Source: an uncultured bacterium (lineage in GTDB: Bacteria; Desulfobacterota; Desulfobulbia; Desulfobulbales; Desulfobulbaceae). Taken from it: 5,562 bases of DNA. A program made the position numbers and the translations under genes. The notes beneath the pieces were generated by a model, which saw only the letters and a list, made by a program, of their open reading frames with translations, had not been told where the DNA came from and made no database searches. Position 1 is the stretch's first letter. Each line of letters starts with the position of its first letter. The DNA lies in NCBI GenBank assembly GCA_903842475.1, contig CAIMMA010000405.1, forward strand, positions 1 through 5,562, given 5' to 3'. Of this stretch, positions 1-5,562 are shown piece by piece.

Positions 1-166
1 ACCCTATATCGGCATGGAACTGGATTCGGCGACCCTGGCCACGATGCAGGCGATCAAAATGGCCCTGGACCCGAACAATATCATGAATCCGGGCAAAATT
101 TTCCCGGAGGCCGCCTCCCGAACCGATTCGTCCGTTCAGCCCTCTCAGCCCCCCCCAACGCCATGA
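1..166 (+). CDS. glcD: FAD-binding hydroxy-acid (lactate/glycolate) dehydrogenase, GlcD type, C-terminal fragment
   Basis: This is the 3' end of a gene that starts before the window; its reading frame begins at base 2 and ends at the TGA at 164-166. The 54 visible residues start PYIGMELD and contain IKMALDPNNIMNPGKIFP. That is the signature C-terminus of the FAD-linked oxidase family (GlcD, D-lactate dehydrogenase; FAD-oxidase C-terminal domain). A short Pro/Ser/Thr-rich tail follows and is probably disordered. Family members oxidise a 2-hydroxy acid to the 2-oxo acid on FAD and pass electrons to an iron-sulfur partner, which is encoded by the next gene through an ATGA overlap. The FAD-binding domain lies outside the window, so substrate and cofactor residues cannot be judged. 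The neighbouring racemase favours lactate over glycolate, by inference. The family call is strong; the symbol is a family label only. Confidence 0.85.
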   Translation, partial: PYIGMELDSATLATMQAIKMALDPNNIMNPGKIFPEAASRTDSSVQPSQPPPTP

Positions 167-1422
167 CCTTGCAGAAAACCCTTGAAGAATACCAGGCGGA
201 GATAACTCGGTGCGTTCGCTGCGGCGCCTGTCAGGCCCATTGTCCGGTGTACCTGGAGACCGGACGCGAAGGCTCGGTCGCCCGCGGTAAAATCGTCTTG
301 GCCGCCTCGGTGCTCACCGGGGCCATCGGTCTGGATGCACAACTGCAGCACGAACTCAGCCTCTGTCTGCTCTGCGGCTCCTGCGTGACCACATGCCCCA
401 ACCAGGTGCCCACCGATGCCATTGTGGCTGCGCTCCGCCGTCGGATCACCGCAGACCATGGATTGTCAGCGATCGGCAAGGGAGTGGCCGCCCTCACCGG
501 TAGCCCAAGCCTGCTTCGGGGGGTGCTCCGGGGCGCTGGCCTGCTATCCCCCCTGCTCTTTAAAAAAATCCCGGCAGCCAGCGGCCTGCAACTCCGTTTT
601 TCCCCGGACAACCTCAAGGAGCGCAGCCTCCCGCCCATCCCCAACCGTCATCTCTTTGCCCGCCTGCCGGAATTCCTGGAGGAACAGCCTGATACACCGG
701 CGGTCGGTTTTTTTGCCGGCTGTGCGATCACCTACCTCTACCCCGAGGTGGGCGAGGCCCTGGTCGGATTGCTGCAAGCGTTCGGCTATCCGGTGTTCCT
801 GCCCAAAAACCAGGGCTGCTGCGGCATGCCGGCGCTTTCCTCCGGCAACGGTCCGCTGCTGCACCAGTTGGCCGCCACCAACCTTGAAGCCTTCGCCGGC
901 CGCAAAGTATCGTGTATCCTCACTGCCTGCGCCTCCTGCCACGGAGCGCTGGCCGGCCATTATGCCGAAAAAGCAGGCAATCGCTTCGCCACCCCCATCG
1001 TCGATATCCATGCATTCCTCAAACAAGAAGGCATCATCGATCGCCTGGCAGCGCTGCCTAAGTGGGACCAGCGGCAACGGGTCACCTACCACGATCCCTG
1101 CCACATGCGGACCCAGGGTATTACCCAGGCGCCCCGCGAATTGCTGCGGGCGCTGCCCCAGGTTGAGTTTGTCGAGATGACGGAGGCAGCGCTCTGCTGC
1201 GGCCTGGGCGGCACCTTTTCCGCCGCCCACCCCGAACTCAGCCGGGCCATTGGCGACCGGAAGCTGGCGGGATTGGAGGCCAGCGGCGCCACCCTCGTTG
1301 CCAGCGGCTGCCCCGGCTGCGTCATGCAGCTGCAGGACATCGTCAACCGGGCGGGCATGCCGATCAAGGCGGTACATACGCTGGACCTGATCCAGCAGGC
1401 AATGACCGAGACGCCGAGATGA
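163..1422 (+). CDS. glcF: Iron-sulfur subunit of hydroxy-acid (D-lactate/glycolate) dehydrogenase, GlcF type
   Basis: A 419-residue soluble electron-transfer subunit, close to the usual GlcF length. The N-terminus has two ferredoxin-type 4Fe-4S motifs: Cys17, 20, 23, 27 (CVRCGACQAHCP) and Cys68, 71, 74, 78 (CLLCGSCVTTCP). Two cysteine-rich CCG domains follow. The first has Cys187, Cys219-Cys220-Gly, Cys256 and Cys259; the second has Cys313, Cys345-Cys346-Gly, Cys383 and Cys386. Both repeats are complete, as in GlcF, heterodisulfide reductase HdrB and related lactate-utilisation proteins. It should take electrons from the FAD subunit and deliver them to the quinone pool or another membrane acceptor. 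The start codon overlaps the upstream stop as ATGA, and the preceding bases are C-rich with no Shine-Dalgarno, so translation is probably coupled. The frame is also open upstream of ATG163 to the window start, but that stretch is the glcD coding region, and the ferredoxin motif begins at a normal distance from this ATG. Confidence 0.93.
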   Translation: MTLQKTLEEYQAEITRCVRCGACQAHCPVYLETGREGSVARGKIVLAASVLTGAIGLDAQLQHELSLCLLCGSCVTTCPNQVPTDAIVAALRRRITADHGLSAIGKGVAALTGSPSLLRGVLRGAGLLSPLLFKKIPAASGLQLRFSPDNLKERSLPPIPNRHLFARLPEFLEEQPDTPAVGFFAGCAITYLYPEVGEALVGLLQAFGYPVFLPKNQGCCGMPALSSGNGPLLHQLAATNLEAFAGRKVSCILTACASCHGALAGHYAEKAGNRFATPIVDIHAFLKQEGIIDRLAALPKWDQRQRVTYHDPCHMRTQGITQAPRELLRALPQVEFVEMTEAALCCGLGGTFSAAHPELSRAIGDRKLAGLEASGATLVASGCPGCVMQLQDIVNRAGMPIKAVHTLDLIQQAMTETPR

Positions 1423-2654
1423 CGGCATGGCAGACCATTGCCCTGCGCTACGGCCACGGCAGCCTGGAATTCCCCGTCCCTGCCACCGCGGAACTCCTCG
1501 ATATCCGCGAACCGCCCGCGTCGGTCACCCGGGAAACCTTTCGCCAGGGCTTGGCCGAAATCCTCCCGACCAGTCTCCCTGCGGGACCTGTGGCCATTGT
1601 GGTCGCCGATAAAACCCGTTTGTGCGCCTATCCCCTGGTGCTTCCCTGGCTGCTGGCACTGCTGGAGGAGCGCGGTGCGACGCCGGACCGCATCGTTTTT
1701 TACATCGCCTACGGCAACCATGCACCGCAGAGCGAGGCCGAATCGCTGGCCGCCTATGGCCCGACCTTTGGTCAATATCGCTTTGTCCAGCACTGCAGTA
1801 CCGACCCCAAGCTGTTCGTCGAGCTGGGAACAACCCGGCGCGGAACCCCGGTTCGGGTGCGCAGAGAGCTGCTGGAGGCGAGTTTGATCCTGACCGTCGG
1901 GGCGATTTCCCATCACTATTTCGCCGGCTTTGGCGGCGGCCGCAAACTCCTCTTTCCCGGGCTGGGCGAGCAGCAGGCCATCTATGCAAACCATCGTCTT
2001 TTTCTCGACACCCAACAGCGCTCGCTGGCCGCCGGATGCCGACCGGGTCGGCTGGCAGGCAACCCACTGGCCGAAGATCTGGCGGAAATCCACCGGCTGC
2101 TGCCGCCCTACCTGTCCATCCATGGTCTGCCGGACAGCAGCGGGCAGATCGCCGCCTTCCGTTTCGGCCGCACCTATGAGGACTTCCTCCGCATCTGCCG
2201 GGAACATGACCATCATTTCCAGGCAGGTATTGACCGGCAATTTGATCTGGTGCTGGCCTCAGCCGGCGGGTATCCCAAAGATATCAACATGATTCAGACC
2301 CACAAGGCCCTCGATAACGGCGCGGCCTTTGTCCGGGACGGCGGCACCCTGCTGCTCCTGGCCGAGTGTCAAGACGGCATCGGCTCCGACACCTTTCTTC
2401 CCTATTTCTCGATGGGCGGCTGGGACAGCGCCTTTGACCAACTGGCCCGCCACTACAGCGGCAACGGCGGCACGGCCCTGGCGATGATGGCCAAAACCGG
2501 CAGAATCAACATTGCGTTGGTCACTGCCCTGGACCAGAATCTCTGCGCCAGGATCGGTGTAACCCGGCTTGACACCATGCAGGCCGCGCAGTTGCTGACC
2601 AAAGGAAAACAGCGCGTCGCGGTTATCAGGAACAGTTCCATGCTTATTCGCTGA
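1419..2654 (+). CDS. larA: Nickel-dependent lactate racemase family protein (LarA-like, DUF2088)
   Basis: A 411-residue protein matching LarA in length and layout. LarA interconverts D- and L-lactate using a nickel-pincer nucleotide cofactor bound covalently to a lysine. Residues that align with the Lactobacillus plantarum enzyme, as I recall it, are all present: Asp64 and Arg67 in ADKTR (known Asp72/Arg75), His101 in YGNHAP (catalytic His108), His166 in SHHYFAGF (catalytic His174), Lys176 in GGGRK (cofactor-linked Lys184), His192 in ANHRLF (nickel ligand His200), and Gln293/Lys296 in IQTHK (substrate Gln295/Lys298). Spacings agree to within one residue. There is no signal peptide, so it is cytoplasmic. 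It overlaps glcF by ATGA and is the last gene before a 174-base gap. The cofactor-making genes larB, larC and larE are not in the window. LarA homologues also act on other 2-hydroxy acids, so lactate is inferred from the neighbouring dehydrogenase. Confidence 0.9.
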   Translation: MTAWQTIALRYGHGSLEFPVPATAELLDIREPPASVTRETFRQGLAEILPTSLPAGPVAIVVADKTRLCAYPLVLPWLLALLEERGATPDRIVFYIAYGNHAPQSEAESLAAYGPTFGQYRFVQHCSTDPKLFVELGTTRRGTPVRVRRELLEASLILTVGAISHHYFAGFGGGRKLLFPGLGEQQAIYANHRLFLDTQQRSLAAGCRPGRLAGNPLAEDLAEIHRLLPPYLSIHGLPDSSGQIAAFRFGRTYEDFLRICREHDHHFQAGIDRQFDLVLASAGGYPKDINMIQTHKALDNGAAFVRDGGTLLLLAECQDGIGSDTFLPYFSMGGWDSAFDQLARHYSGNGGTALAMMAKTGRINIALVTALDQNLCARIGVTRLDTMQAAQLLTKGKQRVAVIRNSSMLIR

Positions 2655-2661
2655 ATACGAG

Positions 2662-2690
2662 CAGACAAAACAACCACACTGTGGTACAAT
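2662..2690 (+). promoter_or_regulatory. Candidate sigma-70-type extended -10 promoter for resB-ccsA
   Basis: CAGACA at 2662-2667 (4 of 6 to TTGACA) is separated by exactly 17 bases from TACAAT at 2685-2690 (5 of 6 to TATAAT). A TG at 2682-2683, one base before the hexamer, gives the extended -10 form TGGTACAAT. Predicted transcription start is near 2697. A weaker alternative, TTGATA at 2718 and TATTGA at 2741 with 17-base spacing, lies downstream. The call rests on motif matching only. Confidence 0.45.
2673..2685. promoter_or_regulatory. Perfect 13-base dyad in the promoter spacer, candidate operator
   Basis: ACCACACTGTGGT is a perfect inverted repeat: 6-base arms around a central C at 2679. 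It sits between the candidate -35 and -10 elements and touches the first base of the -10. A one-base loop cannot form a useful RNA hairpin, so a protein-binding site is the more natural reading. The left arm and centre recur within AACCACACTGT upstream of the cytochrome gene at 5169-5179. The regulator is unknown. Confidence 0.35.
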
Positions 2691-2828
2691 CCCCGTATAT
2701 GTCGAGGCTTTTGTTTGTTGATAGTTGGAACAAGCCGTGCTATTGATCCCCTTTGAGAAAACATAACGAGCCAACCCTAAGCAGCAACAGACGACTACGC
2801 ATCTCCTACTCTCTTCTCATAGACTCCC

Positions 2829-4181
2829 ATGACACCACCCAAAAAAAATCCGCTCATTGCCCTGTTCGCATCGGTGCAGCTTGCCCTGTTCCTCATCTTC
2901 TGTCTCGCGGCCACCTCGATCATCGGCACCCTGATCCCTCAAAACAATATCCAGGAATTCTATCAAGAGCAGTATGGCCTGAAAACAGCCAACCTTCTGC
3001 GTATTCTCGACATCACGGACATGTACAACTCCTGGTGGTTCCTGGCGCTGCTCGCCCTGTTTGCCCTGAATCTCCTGGTCTGCAGCCTGGAGCGCATCCC
3101 TCAGGTGATCCGGACCATCCGCAGAGATGGCTTGGCAGTCACACCGGAACAATTACAAAAGTTCCCTGTACGACAAACAGCGACCGTCCTGGCCACCTCC
3201 GGGGAAACGATCAGCCGGGTACGTTCGCTCTTCAATGATCAGGGATGGAAGACCCGGGAAACCGACCAGGATAACGGCCGCCTGTTCTTTGCCGAAAAAG
3301 GGACCTGGACCCGTTTTGGCGTCTATGTGGTGCATTGCTCCATCCTGATCATTTTGGCAGGAGCCGTGGTCGGATCGTCTTCGGTGGCGCGCAAAATACT
3401 GCACGACCCGCATTTTGCCTTTAAAGGTTCGATCATGCTTCCGGAAAGCGAGACCACCGATCATGTCCTCGCCTTTCAAAGCGGCGAACGCCTCGAACTC
3501 GGCTTCACCATCCGCTGCAATCGTTTCACCATTGAATTCTACCCGAACGGCATGCCCAAAACCTATCGGTCGAACGTCACGGTCATCGATGGCGGCAAGC
3601 CCGTGCTGTCCACTGACATCGAGGTCAATCGGCCGCTGACCTACAAAGGGATCACCTTTTACCAATCGAGTTACCAGCCCTTTCAACGCTACAATGTGGC
3701 TTTGAAGAAGTCGGCTGCAAACCAGGAAACCAGCGCCGTCATTACAGCGGCCCAACAGATGGAATGGCGTGAAACGGGGATAAAATACGGTATCATCAAC
3801 CGCGAGAGCCAAGGGGAGGTCACCCGTCGACTCAAGATCTGGTTCTCCGATGGCCAGGGCGAGCCCTCCACCTTCTGGGTCAATGTCGGGCAGGAGGCCA
3901 TCATCGAACGACTATCGGGTACATACCAGTTCCGGGCGCAGCAAATCTACGCCACCGGCTTACAGGTGGCCAAAGACCCCGGTGTCTGGCTGGTCTACGG
4001 GGGTTGCCTGCTCATGCTCGTCGGCCTGTACATCGCCTTTTTCATGTCGCACCGTAAAATGTACGCTTTTGTCCAACCAAGCGGATCGGGTTGCACCATT
4101 TTTTTCGCTGGCGAGGCCAACAAGAATAAAGTAGGCTTTTCTGAAAAATTCTCTGAGTTTATCAGCAGGTTAGAACAGTAA
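2829..4181 (+). CDS. resB: System II cytochrome c biogenesis protein ResB/Ccs1
   Basis: A 450-residue membrane protein with the ResB layout. Two transmembrane segments lie near residues 15-36 and 68-87 and a third near 163-183. A large extracytoplasmic domain spans about 184-385, followed by a fourth membrane segment near 386-407 and a short cytoplasmic tail. Family hallmarks are the LASV-like start (FASVQLALFLIF), GTLIPQN after helix 1, His169 in helix 3 (YVVHCSILIILAG), the conserved NRPLTYKGITFYQSSYQP at 267-284, and KDPGVWLVYGG before helix 4. With CcsA it forms the System II complex that exports haem and attaches it to CXXCH apocytochromes outside the cytoplasmic membrane. The start is fixed by an in-frame TAG at 2820-2822 and the lack of another nearby start, although no Shine-Dalgarno is visible. 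ccsA follows 50 bases downstream, probably in the same transcript. Confidence 0.93.
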   Translation: MTPPKKNPLIALFASVQLALFLIFCLAATSIIGTLIPQNNIQEFYQEQYGLKTANLLRILDITDMYNSWWFLALLALFALNLLVCSLERIPQVIRTIRRDGLAVTPEQLQKFPVRQTATVLATSGETISRVRSLFNDQGWKTRETDQDNGRLFFAEKGTWTRFGVYVVHCSILIILAGAVVGSSSVARKILHDPHFAFKGSIMLPESETTDHVLAFQSGERLELGFTIRCNRFTIEFYPNGMPKTYRSNVTVIDGGKPVLSTDIEVNRPLTYKGITFYQSSYQPFQRYNVALKKSAANQETSAVITAAQQMEWRETGIKYGIINRESQGEVTRRLKIWFSDGQGEPSTFWVNVGQEAIIERLSGTYQFRAQQIYATGLQVAKDPGVWLVYGGCLLMLVGLYIAFFMSHRKMYAFVQPSGSGCTIFFAGEANKNKVGFSEKFSEFISRLEQ

Positions 4182-4231
4182 TTCCTGTCAAGATTCATAC
4201 CCAAGGTACCAATTGCCTGAACGGACATATT

Positions 4232-5083
4232 ATGGATAGTTCCCAACTCTTTGGCGTCACCATGATCGCTTACCTGTTAGCCGCCGCCTTGTACCTCGGG
4301 CTCTTTCTCTTCAAACACCCGCGCATAGGTTTCATCGGCATGGTGTTGGCGCTGAGCGGCGTCGTCGTCCAGACCGTGGCCATCGGCCTGCGCTGGTATG
4401 AGTCCTACCAGTTGGGCGCCGGTCACGCCCCGCTGACCAACATGTACGAGTCGCTGGTCTTTTTTGCCTGGTGCACCACGGTCTTTTATCTGTTCATGGA
4501 ATACCGGTTCAAAGCACGGGTGATGGGCGCCTTTGTCATGCCCTGCGTGGCCGTCGCCATGGCCTACGCGTCTCTCTCCGACCGGATTGACTCGCAGATC
4601 AACCCGCTGATCCCCGCCCTTCAGTCCAACTGGCTGATCGCGCATGTCGTCACCTGCTTCATCGGCTACGGCGCCTTTACTATGGCCGCCGGCCTGGGGG
4701 TGATGTATCTGATGAAGCATTCGGCGGACAACAAGAAAGACCCGGCAACCTCGCTGGTCGCCTCACTGCCTGCATTGAAAGTCATCGACGACCTGACCCA
4801 CAAGACCATCGCGTTCGGCTTCATGTGGTTGTCAGCCGGCATCATCACCGGGGCCATCTGGGCCAACGAGGCCTGGGGCACTTATTGGAGCTGGGATCCC
4901 AAGGAAACCTGGTCGATCATCACCTGGTTCATGTACGCTTTGACCCTGCACGCACGCTTCACCCGCGGCTGGCGCGGCAAACGCATCGCCTGGCTGGCCA
5001 TTATCGGCTTCCTCGCTGTCTTTTTCACCTATTTCGGGGTCAATTTTCTTTTGTCCGGGCTGCACAGCTATGGCTCGAGCTGA
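4232..5083 (+). CDS. ccsA: System II cytochrome c synthase subunit CcsA/ResC (haem-handling protein)
   Basis: A 283-residue polytopic membrane protein with about eight hydrophobic segments, the usual size for stand-alone CcsA. The tryptophan-rich WWD haem-binding motif is at 210-227 (WANEAWGTYWSWDPKETW). Conserved histidines fit the known scheme: His138 (LIAHVV) and His278 (SGLHSYG) flank the WWD loop as likely external haem ligands, and His240 (TLHARF) is a likely membrane haem ligand. PLTNMYESLVFFAW at 67-80 is another family signature. The protein presents haem, exported with ResB, to the CXXCH motifs of apocytochromes. resB and ccsA are separate genes here, unlike the fused CcsBA of epsilonproteobacteria. 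A weak GGA about ten bases upstream of ATG4232 is the only hint of a ribosome site. A multihaem cytochrome gene follows. Confidence 0.95.
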   Translation: MDSSQLFGVTMIAYLLAAALYLGLFLFKHPRIGFIGMVLALSGVVVQTVAIGLRWYESYQLGAGHAPLTNMYESLVFFAWCTTVFYLFMEYRFKARVMGAFVMPCVAVAMAYASLSDRIDSQINPLIPALQSNWLIAHVVTCFIGYGAFTMAAGLGVMYLMKHSADNKKDPATSLVASLPALKVIDDLTHKTIAFGFMWLSAGIITGAIWANEAWGTYWSWDPKETWSIITWFMYALTLHARFTRGWRGKRIAWLAIIGFLAVFFTYFGVNFLLSGLHSYGSS

Positions 5084-5140
5084 TCGGACAACAGGGTCGC
5101 AGACAGGGGCTAAGCAACCGAACGCATGCACACCGCCAAC

Positions 5141-5169
5141 TTGACAAGCTCCCAAGATCACGTTATAAA
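5141..5169 (+). promoter_or_regulatory. Near-consensus sigma-70 promoter for the cytochrome gene
   Basis: TTGACA at 5141-5146 is a perfect -35 hexamer. After exactly 17 bases comes TATAAA at 5164-5169, 5 of 6 to the -10 consensus. Predicted transcription start is near 5176, giving a leader of about 50 bases. The match suggests strong expression independent of the ccsA transcript, which suits an abundant periplasmic cytochrome. Confidence 0.75.
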
Positions 5170-5179
5170 ACCACACTGT
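5169..5179. promoter_or_regulatory. Second copy of AACCACACTGT, candidate regulatory word
   Basis: These 11 bases are identical to 2672-2682 in the resB promoter region. Here they start at the last base of the -10 and cover the predicted transcription start, a typical repressor position. The dyad is incomplete: TGTCT replaces TGTGG on the right. Functional meaning is inferred from sequence identity and position only. Confidence 0.25.
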
Positions 5180-5214
5180 CTTTACTATGCTTTTAATCGA
5201 TCCAAATACAAGGG

Positions 5215-5220
5215 AGGAGG
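5215..5220 (+). promoter_or_regulatory. Strong Shine-Dalgarno site (AGGAGG) for the cytochrome gene
   Basis: AGGAGG, within the longer purine run AAGGGAGGAGG, ends six bases before ATG5227. It is by far the best ribosome site in the window and fixes this start. The other five genes have weak, absent or unseen sites, so this gene is probably translated at a much higher rate. Confidence 0.85.
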
Positions 5221-5226
5221 AGTGAC

Positions 5227-5562
5227 ATGAAGAGAATGCTGGTTTGCGGCGCTATCCTAGCGTTTTGTTGCGCACCTTATTTAGTTGGCGCAGCAATGGC
5301 TGGGGACAAAGGTCCAGCGGAGATCACCCTGGAATCCACCATTGATCCGGCCAAAACCCCAAAACCTGCCCAGTTTCCCCATGGCGCGCATCAGGCCCGT
5401 CTGGAATGCAAGACCTGCCACCACAGCAAAGGCCCCGACGGCAAACGGCTCTCCTTCGCTGAAGGACAGAAAATCGAAAAATGTGAAACCTGCCACAACA
5501 GTAAATCCGGCATGCCCGAACCCATCAACACCTTCAAAGGTGCAGCCCATGCGCTTTGCCAG
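5227..5562 (+). CDS. Periplasmic multihaem cytochrome c, class III (c3/c7) type, 3'-truncated by window end
   Basis: The first 112 codons of a gene that runs off the window. Residues 1-25 form a signal peptide with a basic start (MKR), a hydrophobic core and an Ala-Met-Ala cleavage site before GDKG. The mature part has the class III pattern: FPHGAH (His52 and His55 as likely distal haem ligands), then haem site CKTCHH (Cys61, Cys64, His65), where the extra His66 matches the distal ligand for haem II in tetrahaem c3. A second site, CETCH, is at Cys86, Cys89 and His90. FKGAAHALCQ (His108, Cys111) looks like the start of a third CXXCH cut by the edge. Such proteins shuttle electrons in the periplasm between dehydrogenases or hydrogenases and membrane or outer-surface acceptors. 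Whether three or four haems are present depends on the unseen end. Maturation would need a System II synthase like the one encoded just upstream. Confidence 0.88.
   Translation, partial: MKRMLVCGAILAFCCAPYLVGAAMAGDKGPAEITLESTIDPAKTPKPAQFPHGAHQARLECKTCHHSKGPDGKRLSFAEGQKIEKCETCHNSKSGMPEPINTFKGAAHALCQ

Larger units (their letters stand above)
2655..2828. other. Intergenic region between larA and resB
   Basis: A 174-base non-coding stretch, more AT-rich than its flanks. It contains the candidate promoter and dyad annotated separately, then a leader of roughly 130 bases if transcription starts near 2697. No stem-loop followed by a T-run is visible after the larA stop, so read-through from the lactate operon into resB is possible. 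I see no small gene or recognisable riboswitch here. Confidence 0.7.
5084..5226. other. Intergenic region between ccsA and the cytochrome gene
   Basis: A 143-base gap holding the promoter, a copy of AACCACACTGT and the ribosome binding site annotated separately. I see no hairpin-plus-T-tract terminator after ccsA, so some read-through into the cytochrome gene is possible. No small open frame with convincing features is present. Confidence 0.7.

Noticed and set aside
544..1428. Minus-strand open frame of 294 codons opposite glcF
   Set aside because: Antisense shadow of glcF, with no recognisable domain and no ribosome site.
1086..2240. Long minus-strand open frame (384 codons) opposite glcF and larA
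   Set aside because: It lies antisense to two strongly recognisable genes with complete motifs. The translation shows no family signature, and long antisense frames are common in GC-rich coding DNA.
2655..2720. Rho-independent terminator after larA
   Set aside because: The only inverted repeat has a one-base loop and no following T-run. The T-rich stretch at 2709-2719 is not preceded by a stable GC stem.
2718..2746. TTGATA, 17 bases, TATTGA as the resB promoter
   Set aside because: Good -35 and spacing but only 3 of 6 in the -10; the extended -10 promoter at 2662-2690 is a better match. It remains a possible secondary start.
2753..3238. Plus-strand frame with a TTG start in the resB leader
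   Set aside because: Most of it overlaps resB out of frame; the peptide is low in recognisable features and there is no Shine-Dalgarno.
3153..3812. Minus-strand open frame of 219 codons opposite resB
   Set aside because: Antisense to the conserved ResB extracytoplasmic domain, and its sequence has no domain signature.
5266..5274. LAFCC in the cytochrome signal peptide as a lipoprotein lipobox
   Set aside because: Phe precedes the first Cys and Cys precedes the second, where lipoboxes need Gly, Ala or Ser. A standard Ala-Met-Ala signal peptidase I site follows, so a soluble periplasmic protein is more likely.

Overview
The window looks like chromosomal DNA from a GC-rich anaerobic bacterium, most likely a sulfate- or metal-reducing deltaproteobacterium in the broad sense (Desulfobulbales, Desulfuromonadales or similar). 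This is an inference from gene content: a two-subunit GlcD/GlcF-type hydroxy-acid dehydrogenase beside a LarA-family racemase, a split System II cytochrome c maturation pair, and a periplasmic multihaem class III-type cytochrome c. All six genes read on the + strand. There are no RNA genes, mobile elements, CRISPR arrays or long repeats.

Region 1 (1-2654) is the end of a 2-hydroxy-acid oxidation operon. It holds the last 54 codons of a GlcD-type FAD subunit, a complete GlcF-type iron-sulfur subunit, and a complete nickel-pincer racemase of the LarA family. Both junctions are ATGA overlaps without a good ribosome binding site, which suggests tight translational coupling. Glycolate is achiral, so a racemase encoded in the same operon points to lactate (or another chiral 2-hydroxy acid) as the substrate. 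The racemase would convert the enantiomer that the dehydrogenase cannot use.

Region 2 (2655-2828) is a 174-base intergenic stretch. It has a candidate extended -10 promoter whose spacer carries a perfect 13-base dyad, ACCACACTGTGGT. No terminator is visible after the racemase gene.

Region 3 (2829-5083) encodes ResB/Ccs1 and CcsA/ResC, the two membrane proteins of the System II haem-export and cytochrome c synthase complex. Region 4 (5084-5226) holds a near-consensus sigma-70-type promoter and a strong Shine-Dalgarno sequence. Region 5 (5227 to the window end) is the first 112 codons of an exported multihaem cytochrome c, cut off by the window edge; it is a likely client of the System II synthase just upstream.

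The genes fit one theme: electrons from 2-hydroxy-acid oxidation enter the respiratory chain, and the downstream genes make and mature periplasmic c-type cytochromes. A direct link between the two halves is not shown by the sequence. The most unusual non-coding signal is an 11-base word, AACCACACTGT, present in both promoter regions (2672-2682 and 5169-5179); it could be a shared operator. I found no clear evidence of a wholly new biological system.
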